Assembly: GCA_964036045.1 (NCBI GenBank)
Contig: OZ038381.1
Coordinates: forward strand, 120,276,843-120,340,842
From: Eutreptiella sp. 'Long Island Sound 2002'
Taxonomy: Eukaryota > Euglenozoa > Euglenophyceae > Eutreptiales > Eutreptiaceae
Length of the DNA: 64,000 nucleotides
Direction: 5' to 3'
Part shown: in pieces, positions 28,281-38,727 of the stretch
How positions within the stretch are numbered: the first letter of the stretch is position 1
How the letters are laid out: the number at the start of each line of letters is the position of its first letter
The notes under the pieces: generated by a model
Told to the model about the DNA's origin: nothing
The model's input: only the letters and a program-made list of their open reading frames with translations
Database searches by the model: none
Translations under genes and position numbers: made by a program

Positions 28281-29500
28281 TCCGCGGGGGGTGGGGCACT
28301 TGGGGTGGAACAATGTGTTGCGCTCTTGTGTGCATGAGACCCTGCTTGGCCCTCCCTGTTGGTGGCTTCTTTTGCTGAAAGCTCTGCGCATACCCGGCGT
28401 TGGTCACATTGGCTCTGCTCGTGTGCACCGACCCACAAGATCTGTGGCACTTCTGGTCTTGCCGGGTTGGGATGGCCCGCTGGGTCTGGGCGAAGGAGCC
28501 CGTTGTATTCTTTTCCATCTTTTGTGTGTGTGTGCATGATGCATTGTTTGGCGCCGTTCCCCATTATATACATCTGAGGCGTTTTCGTTCCGCACGGCGT
28601 TTCCTCCGGCTGTCGCTGCACTAGGCGGACGGCGGCCCCTTCCCCTGGAGTGAAGAGCCCGTGGACCCTGCATGGAAGGGCAGGACGGCACTTGACCTCT
28701 TGAATGCCACCCGGCTTGCGTTGATCGGGCCCGTTTGTGCTTGTGGCCACTCTGATCTAGCTAGTGGCCTGCTTAGTGTGGGCATGGGACCTCACAATTC
28801 TTCCTTCCTCTACCTTCACATGTGTGCCTGCCGTTCTTAGCCGCCGTTCCCTGCTATATGTCGGGGGTGGGATACCGTGCGACATGTCCTCCAGCCGTGC
28901 CGGTAGGGACGTGTCACCATCCCTTGGGGCGATCTGCACATGGGCCCTACTAGAAAAGGAGGCACGACTTTCACCTTCGCGCTGTATGTCTTTCTACCTG
29001 ACCCTGAACGCGGGGGCTTGGCACCACTGGTGCATTTACACGCCTCTGGACTGTTTATGTAGACCGTACTTATGTAGCTAAACCCGCCCCGTGCGGGCTT
29101 CGCCCCAGGGGGCGGCAGCGGGGGGGCACATTTTAAAATATATGACGGGTGCATCCCCCAGCATTGTGAGGGTGGTGGTGGTGCGGGCATGGTTTTTTCC
29201 CCTTCAGTTGCAAAGTGGACCGTGCTTTGGATGTTGTGTGGTTGTTTGCTAGGTGTCAGGGCGGAACAGGGCAGGAGTGCGTGCTTGTGCTTGAATACAA
29301 GCGAAACCTAGGTTGGCAATAACCTCGGTTTGGCCAGGGCCATGAGGCAACAGAAATTGGGCTCGCATACGCCCCCGTGTCACAGGCGCATGGTCATAAC
29401 CACATTGTTCAGTGTTTTTCTTGCTGCACTGCAGCGCAAACCAGTTCTGTACCACACCAGGTGGTTGCTGACTGTGCCTTGGCTTTGGTCCTCTGGACAC
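28281..29500. other. Region without recognisable gene
   Basis: Mixed-composition DNA with short, weakly coding-like frames on both strands (for example minus 28750-28202). A GC-rich hairpin-like GCCCCGTGCGGGCTTCGCC lies near 29087-29106. TAGGTTGGCAATAACCT near 29308 is an imperfect palindrome related to TAGGTTCCCGACAACCTAGG near 9179. Confidence 0.3.
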
Positions 29501-30010
29501 TGAGGTCAGCTCGCACCCACCACCCTCCCACAGTGCCGGTTAGTCTCTAACCCTTGCCCTGCAGGTCGTGCCCCTGTCAAGCACTTGCTCTCTGGCACGT
29601 CAGGACGTGTCGTACCCGAACCTCGGGGGCGCAAAGGCGCCTTTGGCGGCGCAAGGGCGTCTCAACGTTTCAACAAAAGCTCCGGCTACCGGACATCTCA
29701 ACAGATCATTGCTGTATTGTGTATGGCGCGTACCTTTTCAGCACCACACCATGCGTGCACAAGCCGCCCACATTTTCATGCCCACTCGCATCAACGCCCT
29801 CTTATGGGCCGCATTCTCGCGGCCCCCGCCATGCTTCGGCTTTCCAACGGGTAACGACATGTCGCGCCTGTGCTCCAGGGGCGCAATGGCGCCCTGTTAT
29901 TTCATCATTATACTGCTATGTGCTGCCTTGGCGTCCCATACACCCTGGTCAGCTCGAACCCACCACCCTCCCTTCGCGCCGGTTAGCCCCCGACTCTTGC
30001 TCTGTGGGTC
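29501..30010. repeat. Direct repeat of ~60 bp, two copies
   Basis: GGTCAGCTCGCACCCACCAC at 29503 and GGTCAGCTCGAACCCACCAC at 29947, each followed by CCTCCC and GCCGGTTAG, about 445 bp apart. The intervening plus-strand frame (contains MRAQAAHIFMPTRINALLWA) is open but not recognised. The TCGAACCC word resembles a tRNA T-arm and suggests a SINE-related repeat. Confidence 0.45.
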
Positions 30011-30059
30011 TCTCTCCCACTCTCTCCCTCTCATTCTCTCGTGCTCTCTCTCCTGCGCC

Positions 30060-30103
30060 CCACTCTCTCTCTCTCTCTCCTCTCCGTTCCTTTCCCACTG
30101 CGT

Positions 30104-30171
<68 letters not shown>

Positions 30172-30290
30172 TAAAAGGGGTTTTCGGGACGTTCGGTGTA
30201 TCTCTATCCCCCCCGGGGTTCGAACGATCCTCTACAGGACAGATGAGGTGCGGTTAATCCACTGGGCTATGACGATTGGTTATCTGCACC
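30060..30290 (-). mobile_element. tRNA-derived SINE with (CT)n tract
   Basis: On the minus strand, CATAGCCCAGTGGATTAAC (about 30284-30250) matches the Pol III A box and GATCGTTCGAACCCC (about 30224-30210) the B box, with tRNA-like spacing. A short body (ATAGAGATACACCGAACGTC) then leads to a long (GA)n tract on the minus strand, (CT)n at about 30110-30168 on the plus strand. This head-body-simple-tail order is typical of SINEs. The copy in the duplication is at about 49930-50160 with a slightly different tract length. Confidence 0.6.
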
Positions 30291-30329
30291 ACTTGCTGCA
30301 ACTTGTCCTACTCCCCCTTGCGTGTCATC

Positions 30330-31030
30330 CCCTGTCATGCATATCTCCTTTCGCATGGGGGTGTGCTCAGCAGCGTGTAGAGGAACCGCACAGCGTCCCC
30401 GGGTACCGGGTCCGCCTGCCTGAAGAGCGTTCTCTGGAACAGCCTCAGGACGTCCGCTCAGCCCGCCAGCCACACATGCATGCAGTCTCCACTTCTGCTC
30501 ACTGAGGAGGGCACCGCTCTGTGTCCCTTTGCCGTCGGACAGTGGAGGATCGCCTCCCACTGGAACGGGTGGCACTTGCCTGCACTTTTGGGTCGCCACT
30601 GGACCTGCATGTTCGTCAGAGACTGATTCTTTAGGGTGCAGTTGATATGGACCATCACCGAGTAGAGCTCCTGATTGCTCATCAGCAATGGCTCCCCATG
30701 ATTGTCCACAATCTCACAGTGCATCCTGGTGCTGTGTGGTTGGTCCAATCGGAGCCAGATCTGCTCATTGCGGGCCCGGGCCATTGTGGTCAGCTCTGCT
30801 TCGACTGCCTTTGCCAAGGGGGGGGGGGGGGGCAAACCAGGCAAAAGGTCGGGACAGTACCAGACAGCCATCCCCTGCTGCAGTGACGTGTTCTTTGTTT
30901 GCTTGGGACCAGTTCTCGGTGGCCCGCTCGGGCATGTCTTTCATGTGCCAAGTAAACGCCGGCTCGCCAGGCGCTGGGCTGTCGTCATGTTCCCTAGGAA
31001 CGTCAACAGCTGCACCCCTTGAGTTATAGA
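30330..31030 (-). pseudogene. Decayed coding repeat, unidentified
   Basis: Minus-strand text reads as protein across several frames: VDVPREHDDSPAPGEPAF and MKDMPERATENWSQANKEHV, then after a G/C run (30820-30832) AKAVEAELTTMARARNEQIW, RMHCEIVDNHGEPLLMSNQE and WRPKSAGKCHPFQWEAILHC, then TGA near 30459 followed in frame by ADVLRLFQRTLFRQADPVPG. In the second copy the upstream and downstream parts are joined in one 424-codon frame (50329-51603), which however runs into the 27-bp minisatellite. A relic of the same sequence is at 9195-9310, so this is a dispersed element. No family was recognised. Confidence 0.4.
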
Positions 31031-31189
31031 GTGGACTGTGTTTTTGATGTTTTGTGGCTACTTGCTGGGTGTCGAGGCGCGATAGGGCAAGACACCGTGG
31101 CTGTGCTTGAGTACAATGAAAACTTGGTATAACTGCAACCCCTCCTACACAGCGCACGCTAGGGCATGTCTCCCCTGCACTGCCTACTG

Positions 31190-31770
31190 CCCCCCCCCCC
31201 CCGACGTTGTTGCCATAGCATAGCACCCGGCCGCAGCTGCCGTAGCACAACCCCCTGCTGCGGCGGCGAAGGCACGGCACGTTACTGCGGCTCCTTGAGC
31301 ATACCACCTTGCTCTTGTAGCCAACGCACGGCACCCGTCTGCACGCCCAAAGCACGGCACCGTGCCGTTGCCGAGAGCGTACCGCGCCTTACCGACGATG
31401 CCTTGGCGCCACATCATGTTGCTGCTACCATAGTAGGGCAACGTGGTGCTCCACCCGTGGCATAGCACGCATCTCCTGCTGCTAGAGCGTTTCACCTTAC
31501 TCTTGCTGCCATTGCATAGCACCCTGCTACTGCTGCAATCGCATAGCACTCTGCTACGGATGCCACGGCGTTGCATCATGATGCTGCTACCACGGCACAA
31601 CACCCGTTGTGTGCCACCACCTAACGGCAGTGAGCTCATGCTGCCATGGTGTGGTACCTTGTAGTTGCCACACTTGACCAACGGCCTGCAGTTGCACCCG
31701 TAGCACATGACCCATATGCTGCTACCATAGCGTAGCACCCTGCCACATGGGGCAGCACCCTACAGGAGCT
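31190..31770. repeat. 27-bp minisatellite, third locus
   Basis: Degenerate array of the CAGCACCCTGCTACTGCTGC family preceded by a C-run of about 13 at 31190-31202. The copy at 51060-51630 has a C-run of only seven. Frames are open on both strands because the unit length is a multiple of three. Confidence 0.7.
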
Positions 31771-31969
31771 TGAATGGCAAAAGGTTGGGAAACCAATGGA
31801 GCCCCTAGCGCACGGGCGACCTCTTCCCCGGCTTGATTGTGACCACAACCCCGCAACGGCGGACAGGGCCACGAGAGGACTTGGCTCCGACCGCAACCCC
31901 TCCTGTACGGCGCATGCCGGGAGGTAACGGCATGGTGCGTGTGCATAGGGAAGCGGAACTGTGGGGTGC

Positions 31970-32290
31970 AGACCTAGCTATCTGCCATGTGTTGTGGTGC
32001 ATGAGGCTGGGGAACACAACACCTCTATCTTGTGCTGTGGTGCACAGGGGCCGAAAACTAAGGCCCGCGCCCTTTGCTCCGGTGCACAGGGAGGGGGACA
32101 TGTCCTTGCGCCGTGTGCTTGTGCGCAAAGGCCTCAGAAACCCGTCCCTCCGCCGTGTGCTATGGTGCATAGGGGTGGGGGACATGTCCCTCTTCCGTAT
32201 GTGGTGGCGCAAAGGGGCTGGGGAACACCGTCCCTACGCCTTGTGCTTTGCCACATAGCAATGGAATGGAGTCGCCAACCACAGGACGGG
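31970..32290. repeat. ~42-bp degenerate minisatellite
   Basis: Repeated GTGCACAGGG/GTGCATAGGG/GCGCAAAGGG words at about 32040, 32082, 32121, 32165 and 32207, with GACATGTCCCTC...CCGTGTGC between them, giving a unit of 39-44 bp. Weaker units extend to about 32400. The frames open here are repeat shadows. Confidence 0.55.
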
Positions 32291-32639
32291 GGAGCGGAAC
32301 CCTCCGCCCCGAGCACCTTTCGGTGTCCGGTGGCGGGGAACCTGTCCCTCCACCGTATGTTGGTGTTGTCATGGTTGGGGTTAATGTCCCGCCGGACTTT
32401 GCTAATGTTAACACGGGCGGGAATTCTATCGGTTAACCATGTCCTGGTGTGCACAAGGGTGCCCCCCTCCCCCCTAGCAACATCGGGCCTATCCCTCCTC
32501 CTGCTAGTGACCAGGCACTAGTATAAAAACCCTCAGGATGGTAGCTCGTTGGCGTGATGGCCCACCTCCACTGCCACACTGGGAGCACGAGAAACACCCG
32601 GGTGTGACGTGCCCAAACGGAAATGCCATGGAACCGAGG

Positions 32640-33900
32640 AACCGAAGAACCGAGTCGTTAGCCGAACTGAGGGTCACTCACCGTTGAGGACGGTGCAGCG
32701 AGCAAGCGTTGCTCAGCCACGGCAACACATGTCGTTGACTAGTTCTATGCTCGACAAGAGGTTGCGTGACCTACGGTCGTAGGTTGACACCCTGGTTCTC
32801 TCCCTTGGCCTTCGGACTCTACGCTTAGGTCTTAACTGCTCACCTGCCCCATTGGTACAGCCGATTTCGAATCGACATCCGGCGTTCTTTGTCAAGGCCT
32901 CTCGACTTTAGTCCGAGCTCTGTGATTGCTCACCAACTCCTAGAGTGTGCCTCGGTTTGAATGGCCGTCGGCCTTCTCTCCTTGGCCTGTGCGCCCTAGG
33001 CTAAGCATTGTCACCGCTCACCCGCTCCAAAGGTACGGCTCGGCTTGAAGCGACGTTTGCCGTTCTCTCCATTGGCCTCTAGCATACGCTGCACTCTTGC
33101 GCCGCCCCTCACCGCTCCATTAGCACGCCCGGTTCAAACCGGTCCAGTAGTACGCCCGGTTTCAAACCGCTCCATTAGTACACGCGGGGTCGAACCGACG
33201 CCCGCCATTCTTTCCCCGGGCCTATGGCCTTTGGGTGAGCTTTGGCATTGCTCACCCCCTCCCACATTGTGCACGCGTTCGAATCAACGTCCGCCCTTGT
33301 CGCCCCTCGCGTCCGCATTCTAGGGTGAACTTTGGCGTTGCTCACCCCTCCAAAAATATACCTCGGTTCGAACAAACGTCCGTTGTTCTCTCCCATGGCC
33401 TCCCCACTCTGTCCTGAGCTCTAGCGCTGCTCACCCACTGTAGCAATCCGGCATAAATTGAACTGAGGCCGAATGGCGAATGGCCTCGGGACCCCGAGGT
33501 GAGGTCCAACGCCTTGCATGCGCTCTAGTAATGGGCCTGGGTTTTGACCGGCCATCAGTAGTTCTTTCCCCTTGTCTACGGATTCTAGGTTTACCCTGCC
33601 TGTGCCCACCCGCTCGAGTAGTGTGCCTAGGTTCCAACCGATGTCCGCTATTGTCTCTCCGGGCCTCAGGACTCTGGGCTAACCTTTGTCGGTGATCACC
33701 AGCTCCAGTAGTGTGCCTAGTTTCCACTGCTTACCGCCACTCTCTCTCCTCGCCTAACGACTATGGGCTAGGTTCCCCTGCTGCTCAACCGCTTCATTAG
33801 TACGCTTGGGTTTGAAACGGCATCCGCTATGCTTTCCCCCAGCCTCGGAACTATGGGCTGAGCTCTGTCACTGCTCTCACCTGTTCCAATGGTGTACCTG
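32640..33900. repeat. ~90-bp satellite, inverted-orientation block
   Basis: Units of the form GCTCACCCGCTCC..., GGTTCGAACCGACGTCCGC, CGTTCTCTCC...GGCC repeat every 90-95 bp. This is the reverse complement of the array at 55.4-60.36 kb. The GGTTCGAACC core reads as a Pol III B-box-like palindrome on either strand. The duplicate copy is at about 52505-53765. Confidence 0.75.
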
Positions 33901-34090
33901 GCATGTGAGTTTGAGCCCAAGCATAGTGGAGAAGGGAAAGGTTAGGTTGGAGTGTGCCGCGGTTGTGCAATTTATGCGCACCCGGCGGTGGGGGGCACTC
34001 ATTACGATGTGCCTTGAGGAGGTGGCAATGAACAACAAACGGGTGGGAGGCAGAGTATAGGGTGATGTTTGTAGTTGCGCAGATGTGCGT

Positions 34091-34654
34091 CTATACATGG
34101 CAAATGGATTGGCTGTACAGCGGGAAGGTAGGAAGGCTACGCGAATGTCGTATAAGAATGGGCAAGGCCCACTTGGTGTTACAGTGGCCTAAGCTGCTGT
34201 GGTCACACTTCCGGAGTGACCACATGCACTTCTCAGCCCGCTCCCGGAAAATCCTCTCCAAATTTTGATGCTTTGCCATGGAAGGTAGCCACCGTCGGCT
34301 AAAGCGCATCCTGCGCAATGGCGGGGGCCTAACACTCTTGCGTTGCCGCCTAGGTGTGCAGGTTGTGGTTGACAACCACACCATAGATGACAACCTCCGT
34401 CGAGAGGGTCGGGATGTCACCAAGGGGTCCAAGCGTGGACAAGGGCCCGTGGTTGTGCGGCGATTGGCGCAGCGTGCCCTTAAGAGGGCACTCAAGCGAC
34501 CCCGCGGGGCATGTCTAGACCCCATGTAAACGACAGCGTAAAAACACCGTAACTTTGCATAGTGTTTTGACCCGGTGTCTGCTTCGGAAGACCCGTCAAG
34601 GGTACCTTCTAATTCTATTGCCTTTGGCACTGCACCTCGAAGGAAAGTTGACAA
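34091..34654 (-). CDS. Unidentified 187-codon ORF
   Basis: A minus-strand frame, Arg-rich, ending TAG at 34091. It contains MAKHQNLERIFRERAEKCMW and SLRKCDHSSLGHCNTKWALP. The plus strand has a competing frame (34278-34529, contains RRLKRILRNGGGLTLLRCRL). Both are kept in the copy at 53956-54519, but the copies are too similar for codon-based evidence. No motif recognised; it could be non-coding. If UAR is sense here, the frame would continue beyond 34091. Confidence 0.25.
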   Translation of the reverse strand: MSTFLRGAVPKAIELEGTLDGSSEADTGSKHYAKLRCFYAVVYMGSRHAPRGRLSALLRARCANRRTTTGPCPRLDPLVTSRPSRRRLSSMVWLSTTTCTPRRQRKSVRPPPLRRMRFSRRWLPSMAKHQNLERIFRERAEKCMWSLRKCDHSSLGHCNTKWALPILIRHSRSLPTFPLYSQSICHV

Positions 34655-34763
34655 TCAGCCAATCAGCCCCTTAGCCAGGCCAACAGCGAATCAGACAGAA
34701 ACCCAAAGTTTGGGTTTTTTGTCAGTGGCAGACGCGGCCCCAAGCAGGGGGAGACCTGTCACC

Positions 34764-34945
34764 CCGGATCAAGCAGTGGCCGAATGGTAATGCAGCCGGC
34801 CGCAGTATTTTTGGTCAACGGTTTGAACCCTCGTCGGATGAATACGGCGCCGCCGCCGCCGCCAACAGTCGGCCGACGGGGATTCGAACTGCCAAACGTA
34901 AACCTTGCGTCGGCTGTGTTACCATTCAACCAGCTATTGTGTGAT
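34764..34945. repeat. Convergent pair of tRNA-like modules
   Basis: Plus strand 34768-34845: A-box-like GTGGCCGAATGGTAATGC and B-box-like ACGGTTTGAACCC. Minus strand about 34942-34870: GCTGGTTGAATGGTAACAC and GGCAGTTCGAATCCCC. The T-arm stems do not pair well, so these are tRNA-derived relics rather than working genes. They flank a GCC-trinucleotide run (about 34848-34863). The copy is at 54629-54810. Confidence 0.5.
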
Positions 34946-34959
34946 AGCGATATGCTTCC

Positions 34960-35369
34960 CCACTGCTTGGAGCCTTCTGAGCGAAAACTTTTGACCCCCC
35001 CCAACCCCCCCCCCCCTGTGATATCCAGTTTTAGGGGATAGAGGCCTCAAAATCAAAAAATCCATTGGGGGATCGTCTTATTGGGCAAAATAATGATTTT
35101 CCAGGGGTTGGGACATCCAATATCATGCCTTGGGGTATGCTACGCGAATGACCCCCCAAAGGGGGGTATACGACGCCCGCGCCTGCGCTTGATCTAACAA
35201 CCTCTCTTCGAGGTGATTTACCCGCAACTTGTGTAGGTTGTCCGTTCACCGACGACGCGTCCACGGTGCCCGTACGATTCCCCTGCACAGACGACCCGTC
35301 AATGGTGCCCGTAATTTCATCCGCAGCTCGTGCAGGCTTCCCCTACATGGACGACACATAAGGATGCCG
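34960..35369. repeat. Short degenerate repeats up to the duplication junction
   Basis: C-runs around 34996-35017, then ~50-bp degenerate units sharing CCGCAGCTCGTGCAGGCTTC / CCGCAACTTGTGTAGGTTGT and GACGACxCGTC words between about 35220 and 35360. No gene is seen. Confidence 0.4.
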
Positions 35370-35442
35370 TTTGTATGTGTAGTGGGCACCAAGAGTAGGA
35401 GGAGGGCCGTTATGGCGATGAAGGGCATGAGGAACAGGCACC

Positions 35443-35736
35443 TCACTTTTTTCCTTTGCCCTGTGGGGTTTTTGACGGCCCCTTCCCTTTCCCTTTGTGT
35501 TTAGTGTCGGCGGTGAAGGCAGCCGTACCGTCTGCTTGCTGGTTGGTTTGTGGTGATGTAGGTGTTGCCTTCTTTTTTTTGGGTGGCGGTGTTGTCTCTG
35601 TGGGGGTTTTTTGCGGCGTTTTGTTGTGGGCTTTCGTTTTGTGTGCCTGGTGTGGCAGTCGTGGGTGTGCGGTTGTGGATTTGGCTGGTTTGACGGGTTG
35701 TTGGTCGTGTGGTCCATCCGTGTCCATGGTGGCCAA
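35443..35736 (-). CDS. Lys-rich tail protein, second copy
   Basis: Same 97-residue frame as 18946-19239, ending KGKGPSKTPQGKGKK. The downstream hydrophobic, endonuclease, RT and RNase H modules are absent because the duplication begins just beyond it, so this non-LTR copy cannot retrotranspose by itself. Confidence 0.45.
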   Translation of the reverse strand: MATMDTDGPHDQQPVKPAKSTTAHPRLPHQAHKTKAHNKTPQKTPTETTPPPKKKKATPTSPQTNQQADGTAAFTADTKHKGKGKGPSKTPQGKGKK

Positions 35737-35800
35737 GTGTGGGTGGAGGTCCGTTGGTGTGACGTCGTCGTTGGTATGGCCGAGTTCTGTCAGGATGGCC

Positions 35801-38005
35801 TCATCCCACGTTGATGGGTTCAGGTTCTGCGCGTAGCTGTTTTTCCCTGTTGATTTCCCTGATGATTCGTTCTGTCATCATATCTGCTCCCCGCTGGGTT
35901 CCTGCCTTCACTCGTCTCCGGAAGGCCGCATCGTCACCCGTCTCGTGTGGCATTTTGTGTGAGAGCATCTGGTCGATGGGCACTGTTACTTGTGTGTCCG
36001 TGTTATCGTCTCCTAGCGTTGTGTGGACATACTCACCGGGTGCTACTCCGATGTATTGTCCAGCGCTGAGGGCCACTGCCGTGGCATGTTGGTATTGGAG
36101 TGAGGCGCAGGTGCAGCCTGCATCGCTCCACATGTTGGGTTCTGGCTTCCAATTGCTCCAACATCCAAAGAAGGATGCCACGACTTTCGCCGTGTCGTCT
36201 CCTGCGCCCTGTGTCCACCCTACCAACACCGTCGTGGCGTCGCTTCTGGTCGGTTTTGGTGGCCGCTTGATATCCCTGGAGCGGCTTGTGGACTGTGTCC
36301 AATTGTTGCGATTGAGTATGACATTGGTCATTACGTGGCCCAGTTCATAGCTTTTCATGTCCTTCATTAGTTGGGCAATCAAGCGTCGGTGAGCGTCGGG
36401 GTGGAACTGTATCAGGAGGCGGTAAGAGTCTACTGGCCGGAATCCCTTAAGGAAGGATGCTATGCTCCTTCCTAGCTCCAGCTGTTCCCTGTCTATGTCG
36501 TCCAGGATTTCCTGTACCGACGTTATTTTGTCTTCTTTATGTTCTGTGTATTGTTGCGTCAGGATGTACAGGCTCTCGTAGTCGGTTTCGGTGAGCCAGT
36601 AGGGTCCGGGGTTGCCGGCGCTTTCCTCTTCCTGTTTTATGGCTTGTAGTGCCTGCGTCGGCCGGGGCAGCAGTTGCATGGGCAGGTGCAGTCTCCAGGC
36701 GTGTGACCCACTTTGCCCTGCGGTGTGTTCCGAGGCGCACTTCCACCAAAAGTTGTTGTGTGGGTCCTTGCTTGCTATGGTGGATGCGACGTCAGACTGG
36801 TGGCCGTTGATTGGTTTCATAAATGCGTCTCGCGTCCTAATGCTAGTTTCCGGTGGGCACTCCACTACGACTGTAGTTTTGGCTGGTTCAGGTTGTAGTG
36901 TGTCTGTGCGGTCTTGCAGTCCCACTTGTATGGGTGTGCCCTTCGTGAGTGCGTAAGATTTGTGTGCGGGCTCGTGTCCCATCTTTATAGTGTTGTCCGG
37001 GAGTAGGACCATGATGGGTTTGGGTTGTAGGTGGTCGACTAAGGTGTCGTGTTCTGGGGACCGCTTGCGTACTGGGAATTTGTCGAATTGGTATACACCT
37101 CTGACATAGCGAGCTAGCTTCTGTAGTGGAGCACGGTGGAGGCAATCCATGCGGTAGGTCTGCAGTACTGTGGTATCATGTCGGTCCGCTTCGTATGCCA
37201 GGATCAGTTCCTTGGCCCCTGGGTCGCTGAGCGCCCGCAGGATTTGGTCGACCCGTTCGTCCTCACTTCCGCCCCATTCCGTTTGTATGGCTGCACGTTG
37301 CATCCGTCGGTCATGGTTGCGGCGGGTCCCGGTTGCCTGTGGCAGTAGTAGGTATGTCTTGTTCCATATGTTTGGGTTCCCTTCATGGTCGGCTTCTGTG
37401 TGCACTGTGTACCGTTGTGCCTCGGCCATCTCCGATACTGTGTGTATACCGTCGGAGTCTGCCTGATGCATCACCGTCATGACGTTACGCAGCTTGCGTT
37501 GCGCAAACAGGGGGAGTTGGTAGGTGTTCCTGTCATACCATACCCCTTCTTGTGTTTGACGCCTTATGTGTTCTGCGGTCACCGTACAGTTGGGGTGCTT
37601 TGTTAGGTACGCTTTCAGTCTGGTTTGCACGTCGTACAAGACTGAGGCTTTCAGTGTGTCTTGTTCTGCTGTTGTCATTGGTTGCTGCGGCGTGCCCGTA
37701 TTGAGTTTCACTAGTTCTTCTACGAGCTAGTATTCCGTTGGTGTGTGTATGGGTAGTTTGTCCAGGGGGTTATTGCCGTCTTCGTGGAATGTGTATGCCT
37801 GTGTATCCTCCTGGGGGGGAGGGGGGGAGTAGCTAAACCTGTTTGCGTGGTGGTCGGGTGGTGTGTTAGGTTCCCCGTTCTGGGGGGATTCCCGTGCCGT
37901 GGTATCCTCTAATGGGGGGTGTGGGTTTGTATCGAGGGTGTCCGGGGGGTTTTCCTCTGCCTCCCACGGGTGTCTGCGTTGGTATGTGGTCCAGATGTAT
38001 TTCTT
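35801..38005 (-). CDS. 636-residue protein of unknown function, second copy
   Basis: Counterpart of 19304-21508, with TAG kept at 37727-37729 between the upstream Pro-rich segment and LVEELVKLNTG, and TGA at 35801. It is fully open with few changes (for example LRRKLARY to LQKLARY-type substitutions near 37110). Confidence 0.65.
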
Positions 38006-38727
38006 TCATAGTTTTCCGCCAGGGTGCGCACCATGCCATGGGGTGGGGCGTTTTCGTGTGGGCCTAGGTTTGGTTCCACATCGCCATCCTGTGTGGCATC
38101 TGGGACCCATTGGGTGTGTTGTGGGTAGGTGACTTCCGGGGCGGCGTGTGGAGCCATATTGTGGCGCATATACGGTGGGTGGTCAGCTGGTACCGAGTCG
38201 GTGATGTCGTATTCCAGGAGTAGGTCGTGTCGCGAGGGTTGGGCTAGAAACAGCCAGTGCCGTATGGATATGGCCATTTGGAACCCATCTCTCGTGTCCG
38301 TAAGGACATACAGTCTGCGTTTTGCGATATGGTAGAATGGGAGGTCATTTCTCAGGTGTATCTCCCATAGTTGGCCTGTTGTGTTGGGAAGCTGTCTCCA
38401 TATGTTGTATGACAGCTGCGATGGCGGGTTGATAGTTGCATTGTAGTCCGTGTAAGTGAGTAGTCGGTTGTTGTAGATTTGTATGTGGAAGTACACACAT
38501 GTTGGGTCATCCAGGGGTGGGGGGGGCACCCTTGGTTCCAGCCTGCTGCGGCACAGTGGGCATCTGGGCAGTCTTGGGTCGTTGGCGCAGGTCCGGCACA
38601 GCCTGTGCCTGGGGTCGCAACTTAGGCTTGTATCTGCGGGGCTGTCCAAGCATATGGGGCAGTCCTCTTGGACCTACTCACTGTCGCCCGCGTTCCCTGC
38701 TTTTGTGAATATGTTGTCGTCGGCTGT
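37909..38727 (-). CDS. RING-finger protein, second copy, 2A motif mutated
   Basis: Same C3HC4 RING as 21412-22230 (here DPRHRLCRTC), with the upstream TAG also conserved. The 2A-like core now reads DGDVEPNLGP: the Pro of NPGP has become Leu (CTA), and Ser before Asn has become Pro. NPGP is essential for skipping in characterised 2A peptides, so this module should stay fused to its downstream partner. Confidence 0.65.

Noticed and set aside
27558-28391. Long minus-strand ORF of 277 codons and competing plus-strand ORFs
   Set aside because: Very GC-rich DNA keeps all six frames open. The minus ORF crosses the target-site duplication and the 5' end of the retrotransposon, so it cannot be an ancestral gene as drawn.
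29949-30170. Ser/Leu or Arg/Glu repeat proteins over the CT tract
   Set aside because: They are simple-sequence translation of (CT)n.
30210-30290. Functional tRNA gene
   Set aside because: The A and B boxes are good, but acceptor and anticodon stems do not form and a SINE-like body and tail follow.
34278-34529. Histone-like or ribosomal-like basic protein
   Set aside because: Arg/Lys-rich text suggested it, but order and motifs do not match any histone or ribosomal protein I know, and the opposite strand is equally open.
34870-34942. Functional tRNA gene on the minus strand
   Set aside because: The T-arm stem has several mismatches and no acceptor stem could be paired.
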